Shown here: positions 59,177-64,000 of the stretch, piece by piece | How the letters are laid out: each line of letters opens with the position of its first letter | How positions within the stretch are numbered: position 1 is the first letter of the stretch | Assembly (NCBI GenBank): GCA_947500385.1 | Contig: CANMSA010000010.1 | Location: 1 to 64,000 of the forward strand | From: an uncultured Flavobacteriaceae bacterium | GTDB taxonomy: Bacteria > Bacteroidota > Bacteroidia > Flavobacteriales > Flavobacteriaceae | Length of the DNA: 64,000 nt | Direction: 5' to 3' | Translations under genes and position numbers: made by a program | The notes under the pieces: generated by a model | Databases searched by the model: none | The model's input: the letters and a program-made list of their open reading frames with translations, nothing else | Told to the model about the DNA's origin: nothing

Positions 59177-59405
59177 AAACAAATGGTCTGTGTATGTTTA
59201 TGAAGTCGCTAAATCTTATGCCCCGACACTTCGAGGTAGTTTTAGAACAAAAAAATAAAACTAAACCCGCTGGTACCGAAAAGGCACGTTCGAGCGGGCA
59301 ATACGATTTTGCTATGTACATGGTGCAAAGCAAACGCCAGGTTGCTCCCGTACCGTTCATAGCCGAACACCTTAGGTTTCATGCATCAAAACGCACTATA
59401 ACACG

Positions 59406-59843
59406 ATGAAATTATTTATAACAATTCTCTTTTTATCCATGTTCCTTGGGACCATTCTTATGAATGCTCCAAAAAACAACGATCAGGCCGCATACCAAGA
59501 TCAAAGGGAAAACAGTCCTGCGGATTTTGAGGGGCTATGGGTCAATGAGGACCAAAAAAAACCGGGTATAACCCGTTGTAAAATCGCATTTAAAGAAAAC
59601 CGATATCAGGTTCAAATGTGGGGTTCTTGCATTCCCCAAGATTGTGATTGGGGCAAAAACCAAACGGATGAAATCGAAAAAGGGACCACCAAGTTTGAAC
59701 TGCTTTGGGACGCCGGTTTTGCAGAAAGTGTGATCACCTATGAAATTGTAGATGGGAAACTTAAACTGATCAATCATAGGCGTTTTAAAAATGGATCTGC
59801 CAGACCAGATTATATGCTAGTCGAATACTTCGTAAAGAATTAA
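59406..59843 (+). CDS. Small secreted protein with CDWG motif
   Basis: 145 residues. Signal peptide (FITILFLSMFLGTILM). Mature part with FEGLWVNEDQKKPGITRCKI, VQMWGSCIPQDCDWGKNQ and LINHRRFKNGSARPDYML. The 'WG.C.P.DCDWG' block is conserved in a Bacteroidetes family of lipocalin-like secreted proteins I know only as hypothetical. Four Cys could form two disulfides. The preceding 59177-59405 shows CCCGCT...AGCGGG (59267-59297) but no gene. Confidence 0.7.
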   Translation: MKLFITILFLSMFLGTILMNAPKNNDQAAYQDQRENSPADFEGLWVNEDQKKPGITRCKIAFKENRYQVQMWGSCIPQDCDWGKNQTDEIEKGTTKFELLWDAGFAESVITYEIVDGKLKLINHRRFKNGSARPDYMLVEYFVKN

Positions 59844-60003
59844 GAACAAAACCGAACATGGGCCATGTATCGTCCTAAAAAATATCTCCTCAAGCTAGGC
59901 CTTGGTACAGGCGTTTCGGCCGTGAGAAGGCTTCCCTACCGTACTGCTTGCTTGGTTGGTTGTGCGGAAAAAGATCTGCATACCCACGGAATAGCGTTTA
60001 CCC

Positions 60004-60894
60004 TTACATGTTTGAAAAATCCTCTTCAAAATTTGAAATAAAATCATTGATGTATTTTTTACCCTTATCCGCCTGTCGAAAAACCAAATAGTGTGTTCGT
60101 TTCAACCCATTTTTGCCGATTCTTTTAAAAACCAAATCATCGGAAACCTTGAACGATTTTAACGCCCATTTGGGCATACACATGATACCCATGTTGGCAT
60201 CGACCATCTCCAAGGCTACCTCGGTCAAGGGAATCGCTGAGATTTTCAAAGGCGTGATCCTATTGGGTTTTAAGAACTGTTCATACAAAGAAACCGTTTC
60301 CAAAGGAAAAGAATGAATAATCAGATGGGCATCCGAAAAATGGTTTGTGTCTAAAAACCCAACCTTGTTCAACGGATTTTCCTTGTGCATCATGGCAAAA
60401 ATCTCATCCTCGCATACTGCGACGCTAGACAGCGTTTCATTCACTGGTTTTGAGGTCACTAGGGCAATATCGATGGCTTTGGACAAAATTTTGGAGATGG
60501 GCTGATGCGTAGCTTCCAGAATCAAATCAACCTCTATTTCCGGGTATAGCAGCCCCAATTTTTGAATGAAGGCAGAAAGACCTTGGTAGAAACTATAACA
60601 TTCTGTGCTCACTTTTACCGTTCCCGCAGAACCACTCCGCAATTGATCAATGTTCTGAAAACTCTTCTCCATGTTTTCAAAAATAACCTTGCTCAATTTA
60701 TATAGTTCCCGACCTTCTTCGGTCAATTGCCATTGATTGCGGGTTCTTTGAAAGACCTTGAACCCCAAACGCTCTTCCAACTCCCGCAATTGATGACTTA
60801 ACGCCGATTGGGTTAAAAACAATTTCTCGGCAGAATTGGCAATACTCCCCTCTTCCTTGATTGTTTTAATAAGCCTAAAATATTTGATTTCCAT
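60004..60894 (-). CDS. LysR-family transcriptional regulator
   Basis: 296 residues. N-terminal winged HTH (FRLIKTIKEEGSIANSAEKL, TQSALSHQLRELEERLGFKV) and a periplasmic-binding-type effector domain (EVDLILEATHQPISKILSKA, IDIALVTSKPVNETL). Usual length. Divergent from the NTF2-like gene with a T-N11-A box in between, a classical arrangement, so it likely activates or represses the NTF2-like gene and itself. Inducer unknown. Confidence 0.94.
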   Translation of the reverse strand: MEIKYFRLIKTIKEEGSIANSAEKLFLTQSALSHQLRELEERLGFKVFQRTRNQWQLTEEGRELYKLSKVIFENMEKSFQNIDQLRSGSAGTVKVSTECYSFYQGLSAFIQKLGLLYPEIEVDLILEATHQPISKILSKAIDIALVTSKPVNETLSSVAVCEDEIFAMMHKENPLNKVGFLDTNHFSDAHLIIHSFPLETVSLYEQFLKPNRITPLKISAIPLTEVALEMVDANMGIMCMPKWALKSFKVSDDLVFKRIGKNGLKRTHYLVFRQADKGKKYINDFISNFEEDFSNM

Positions 60895-60930
60895 ACGGCA
60901 TAAAGGTAGCGATTTGCGTGGATGTCCAGA

Positions 60931-60945
60931 CTGAGAAATTTTCAG
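60931..60945 (+). promoter_or_regulatory. LysR box (CTGA-N7-TCAG, T-N11-A)
   Basis: CTGAGAAATTTTCAG is an imperfect palindrome with T-N11-A spacing, between the divergent LysR and NTF2-like genes. Confidence 0.55.
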
Positions 60946-60999
60946 CTTACAGCGCTAAACCTTCAGTTTCAATCGTTAAAAACGCAATTACTGCAGCCG

Positions 61000-61007
61000 T
61001 AATTTTG
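61000..61007 (+). promoter_or_regulatory. -7 promoter element TAATTTTG
   Basis: Matches TAnnTTTG 21 nt before ATG 61029, supporting this start over the longer frame from 60918, which overlaps the LysR box. Confidence 0.6.
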
Positions 61008-61028
61008 ACAAAACAAATTATAGAAATT

Positions 61029-61412
61029 ATGAAAAAACCAAATTCAGTTACAGCCCTACTGCAAGCGGTGCAGACGTATTTCGATGCACTTTATCATTGC
61101 GACACAAAAAAACTCGACCAAGTATTTCACAAAAGCGCTAGCCTTTTCGATGTCGATGAAGACACCGTTTTTGTGGAGCCTATTGCAAGTTTTAGCAAAG
61201 ATGTCGGTGGAAGGATCTCACCGGCCAGTAAGGGACAGCAACCCGAAACAGAAATCTTACTGATCGATTGGCTCTCACCGGCCTGTGCCACGGTAAAAAT
61301 TAGAATTCGGGCACACCAAAACGTATTTGTTGACCATCTGGGTTTCGTTGAGGGGGAAGCTGGCTGGCAAATTGTTTCAAAAATATGGCATTTGGAAAAG
61401 GTAATCGCCTAA
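61029..61412 (+). CDS. NTF2-like / lumazine-binding-type protein
   Basis: 127 residues from ATG 61029. ALLQAVQTYFDALYHCDTKKL, FHKSASLFDVDEDTVFVEPI and IDWLSPACATVKIRI are typical of the cone-shaped NTF2/SnoaL fold (Bacteroidetes 'putative lumazine-binding' type). Cytoplasmic, no signal. Divergent partner of LysR. Could bind or transform a small aromatic ligand; activity unknown. Confidence 0.85.
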   Translation: MKKPNSVTALLQAVQTYFDALYHCDTKKLDQVFHKSASLFDVDEDTVFVEPIASFSKDVGGRISPASKGQQPETEILLIDWLSPACATVKIRIRAHQNVFVDHLGFVEGEAGWQIVSKIWHLEKVIA

Positions 61413-61517
61413 GCACGGTGTAGGGAGCGGGTGTTTGTCCCAACCGTAGCGATTCGACAAATACAATTTAGCGCGAGGTACCGCGTTGTAATAACACCAA
61501 CGCTTAAACCTACAACT

Positions 61518-61982
61518 ATGAAGTATGCTTCCCGATTAATTTTGCTCTTGGCAATCCTTGTCGTGTCCTTTTCTTGTTCGAAAGATTCGGAACCGACTAA
61601 CACAGAAGAAATAACAAGCACCGAGCTAAATGCGATCATTGGCGAATGGTCATTTGTTTCTGAACATTCGTACTATTGCTCAAATGATGAAATCGAAACG
61701 GAGCGACCGGCCGATGCCGAAATCGTCAACACCATTTCCTTTAAGGAAGATGGTACGTATATCGAAATAGAGGATAATTCATTATCGCAAAGTGGTCTTT
61801 GGGAACAAAATGAAGACGGGAGCTATAAAATTATCCAAGAAGAAAATGTGTATGACGATCTTCGCACCTTTGATGTTGTCATTGAACTAGACGTGGAAAA
61901 CGTTATGAAATGGGGGGTCTATGGCTGTGAAGACAACAACAGCGATACCTATATTTACGCAAAATACGATAGAATTCAATAA
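61518..61982 (+). CDS. Lipocalin-like lipoprotein
   Basis: 154 residues from ATG 61518. Lipoprotein signal LILLLAILVVSFSC (Cys ~19) then SKDSEPTNTEEITS. The mature region IIGEWSFVSEHSYYCSN, VNTISFKEDGTYIEIEDN and SGLWEQNEDGSYKII fits a small lipocalin-like beta barrel (Bacteroidetes 'lipocalin family'). Terminator at 62006. Confidence 0.8.
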   Translation: MKYASRLILLLAILVVSFSCSKDSEPTNTEEITSTELNAIIGEWSFVSEHSYYCSNDEIETERPADAEIVNTISFKEDGTYIEIEDNSLSQSGLWEQNEDGSYKIIQEENVYDDLRTFDVVIELDVENVMKWGVYGCEDNNSDTYIYAKYDRIQ

Positions 61983-62005
61983 AATTGAATCCCGCTCAAG
62001 TAAGT

Positions 62006-62036
62006 AAACCACTCTTCGACCAAGAGTGGTTTTTTT
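62006..62036 (+). terminator. Intrinsic terminator
   Basis: AAACCACTCTT / AAGAGTGGTTTTTTT stem-loop after the 61518 gene. 62037-62376 is noncoding with nothing else clear. Confidence 0.9.
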
Positions 62037-62376
62037 GTACCGCTCCCTTTCCAAGCCCGCGAAACGGTGTTTCCGAAAATAACCAATGCATCCAGAAGGG
62101 AACATTGCCAACGCGTTTCCCCGATAAAGAATGTATCATGCTTCAACGATGACACCTCTTCTCGGGTTCCTTGCCATTCTACCATCCCTACTTCAGCAAA
62201 AAATCTTTACCTTTAAAAAACCTTATTTTTTTTCTTGAAAAGTCCTACTTTTTTGGATAATGGCCGTACAGAACGATTGCTGTGGCAAAGTAGGTATAAT
62301 ACAAAATCAATGACAGAATAAACCGGAAAGTTGTTATTACCAATAAGGCTAAATGGTTCAAAAACATTTCTCCCCT

Positions 62377-64000
62377 ATGAAAGTATGTTGTTTTTTGATG
62401 TTGCTTGTATTTGTAAATGCGGTTATAGTAGGGCAACCAAGCTCGGACAAGGAATCTTCGCAAGTGCTGATCGAGCGAATTAAAGCAGCCGACGAGCAAG
62501 CGGCGGTCCCCTACGAAAAAAGACTGATGACCCTTCCCTATTCCGAAGCGGAACAGGCCAAAAACCTTATGGAACTGGGACGCTATTTTTATAAACAAGG
62601 AACGTATAAACGAAGTTTGCACTATATCAACAAGGCAATTGTTTTGGCTCAAGCCTCGAAAGAGGATGTCCTGCTTGGCGAAGTGTATCTTATGCAAGGA
62701 AATTCGTACTTATTGGATTGGCAAAATCAACGGGCCCTCGACGCGTATCACAAGGTGCTTTCCTATACCAAAAAGACGAGGCAACTGAACAAAAATGTGA
62801 TTGCCAAAATAAATATAGCCATCATCAACCGTCGTATGAACCAGCTGAACCAATCGATTGCGAGCTGTTTAAATGCCTTAAAAATTGTTGATAGCACCTC
62901 TTTGCGACATACAAAAAACCACGTAAATCTGTTGACCATTATCAGCGATTCTTATCTAGACCTTGGCGAATACGGCAAAACACTTGAATATGCTGAAACG
63001 GGTGTTGCCATCAGCAGCACCATCGATTACCGCAAAGGCTTGGCGGACCTCTATACCAAAATAGGTCATGTATATTGTAAAAAAGGGGATCATGCGCTTG
63101 GGACCGACTATTTTGATAAAGCGCTCACCCTTATCAAGAAGGAAGCCATAGCGGAATCGTACTTTATGGAAAATATCCATTTTTTTACCGCCATTTCGTT
63201 CCATGACCAAGGGCGTTATAAGGAAGCTATCATTCCGCTGCTCGCCTTAACGCATAGCGCCACCAAGGTGGAAGGGCGTCAAAAATATCGCACCATTGAA
63301 GCGCATAAGTTGTTGGCCGATAGTTACAAGCAACTAGGCGACACGGAAAATTCCGCCAAATGGTATGACACCTATATTACGTTGAACGAAGCGTACTTGG
63401 AAAAGAAAGACGAGGTAGTGAACAAGATATATGAAAAAGATACCCAACAACTCGGTGCCGAAATTCAATTTCTGAAGCAGGAATACGTGGTACAACAAAA
63501 AAGAAACAAATACCTCTGGCTGGGTGGTTTATTGGTTACCCTTACGCTCGGCGTATTGTTGTTGTTACATTTGAAAAGGCCAACGGGCAAAAACAACAAG
63601 GAGGCAAAACCAGTCGATGATCGGTCTTACCTACTAGACCCAAAACCAGAAAGTGCAAGCGCAAAGCCCGTCGGCAAAGAAATTTTAATAAATAGCATCA
63701 AGGTCGAAGAAGTGCTTAAAAGATTGGAAAAATTAGAAAACCAAGAATATTTTCTGACCATGGGTTGCAATCTAAGGGCCATGGCAAAAAAAGTAAAAAC
63801 CAATGCCACCTATCTGTCGCTGATCATCAACCAGTACAAGGATAAAAAATTCGTGGACTATATTAATGACCTGCGCATCGACTATGCTATCGAAAGATTA
63901 AAGAAAGACAAGAAATTCCGATCTTTTTCGGTAAAGTCCATCGCCTCGGAAGTCGGCTATAAAAGTGACTATTCATTTGCCAAACATTTTAAGTCCAAAA
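62377..64000 (+). CDS. Membrane TPR-AraC regulator (truncated by window end)
   Basis: Open frame to the window edge (541 codons, no stop). ATG 62377 gives a signal peptide (VCCFLMLLVFVNAVIVGQ); ATG 62353 is in frame upstream. TPR region (~60-330; YFYKQGTYKRSLHYINKAIV, YLDLGEYGKTLEYAETGVAI), a transmembrane helix (~380-400; YLWLGGLLVTLTLGVLLLLHL), then an AraC HTH still in progress at the edge (LRAMAKKVKTNATYLSLIIN, IASEVGYKSDYSFAKHFKS). Same architecture as the regulator at 38163, likely a paralogue. The C-terminal ~20-30 residues lie outside. Confidence 0.9.
   Translation, partial: MKVCCFLMLLVFVNAVIVGQPSSDKESSQVLIERIKAADEQAAVPYEKRLMTLPYSEAEQAKNLMELGRYFYKQGTYKRSLHYINKAIVLAQASKEDVLLGEVYLMQGNSYLLDWQNQRALDAYHKVLSYTKKTRQLNKNVIAKINIAIINRRMNQLNQSIASCLNALKIVDSTSLRHTKNHVNLLTIISDSYLDLGEYGKTLEYAETGVAISSTIDYRKGLADLYTKIGHVYCKKGDHALGTDYFDKALTLIKKEAIAESYFMENIHFFTAISFHDQGRYKEAIIPLLALTHSATKVEGRQKYRTIEAHKLLADSYKQLGDTENSAKWYDTYITLNEAYLEKKDEVVNKIYEKDTQQLGAEIQFLKQEYVVQQKRNKYLWLGGLLVTLTLGVLLLLHLKRPTGKNNKEAKPVDDRSYLLDPKPESASAKPVGKEILINSIKVEEVLKRLEKLENQEYFLTMGCNLRAMAKKVKTNATYLSLIINQYKDKKFVDYINDLRIDYAIERLKKDKKFRSFSVKSIASEVGYKSDYSFAKHFKSK

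Noticed and set aside
59194-59409. 71-codon frame upstream of the CDWG-motif protein
   Set aside because: Low-complexity frame over an intergenic palindrome; no start element and no homologue recognised.

Overview
The window comes from a chromosome of a marine-type Flavobacteriaceae bacterium (Bacteroidota). The evidence is a Bacteroidetes-like 16S rRNA 5' end, TAnnTTTG-type -7 promoter elements, A-rich start regions without Shine-Dalgarno sequences, many Bacteroidetes lipoproteins (short signal peptide then Cys), a putative porin beside rnhB, a formylglycine-type sulfatase and a DASS transporter. I cannot name the genus. No transposase, integrase, phage gene, tRNA or CRISPR array is visible.

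Layout. 1-285 is the 5' end of a 16S rRNA gene leaving the window on the minus strand; its promoter and leader follow. 0.8-6.1 kb: porin, RNase HII and a large lipoprotein. 6.2-22.4 kb: a cell-envelope locus made of an OmpA protein, coiled-coil, Kelch, PQQ-like, collagen-like and C1q-like lipoproteins, around a CHAT-TPR protease-like gene, a membrane anti-sigma-like TPR protein and an ECF-type sigma factor. 22.5-35.5 kb: Kelch lipoprotein, lipB, lysS, sulfatase, DASS transporter, P1B-4 metal ATPase with a Fur-family regulator, and a large zinc metalloprotease. 35.7-50.9 kb: microproteins, regulators (YafY/WYL, TPR-AraC, MarR, AraC), two S41 peptidases, M20 amidohydrolase and a VOC protein. 51-57.5 kb: a visibly A+T-rich segment (second ECF sigma/anti-sigma pair, serine hydrolase, AraC, third S41 peptidase) bracketed by two ~386-bp direct repeats. 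57.5-64 kb: small accessory genes, a divergent LysR/NTF2-like pair and a truncated TPR-AraC regulator.

Main discovery. The 6-22 kb locus carries eleven copies of one bipartite promoter-like element, GTTAACC-N15-C-A(T/A)TAA(G/A). The spacing is identical in ten copies and one base longer in one. In eight of them an annotated gene's ATG follows 20-25 nt downstream. One copy, on the minus strand, lies exactly in front of the sigma factor gene. I read this as a local ECF regulon: the sigma factor autoregulates and drives a battery of surface lipoproteins, held by a TPR anti-sigma factor. The neighbouring periplasmic CHAT (caspase-like) protein is a candidate for the releasing protease. One copy drives only a ~130-nt terminator-bounded transcript, and one drives a collagen-like pseudogene.

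Second regulatory circuit. The ECF pair at 51.4 kb has its own different promoter motif (TGCAACYTTT-N13-GTCTAAT), present before the sigma gene and repeated before the next membrane-protein gene. Other structures are heptanucleotide tandem repeats near 38 and 40 kb, a shared interrupted palindrome upstream of an S41 peptidase and a lipoprotein operon, and a perfect 18-bp palindrome before the marR-type gene.
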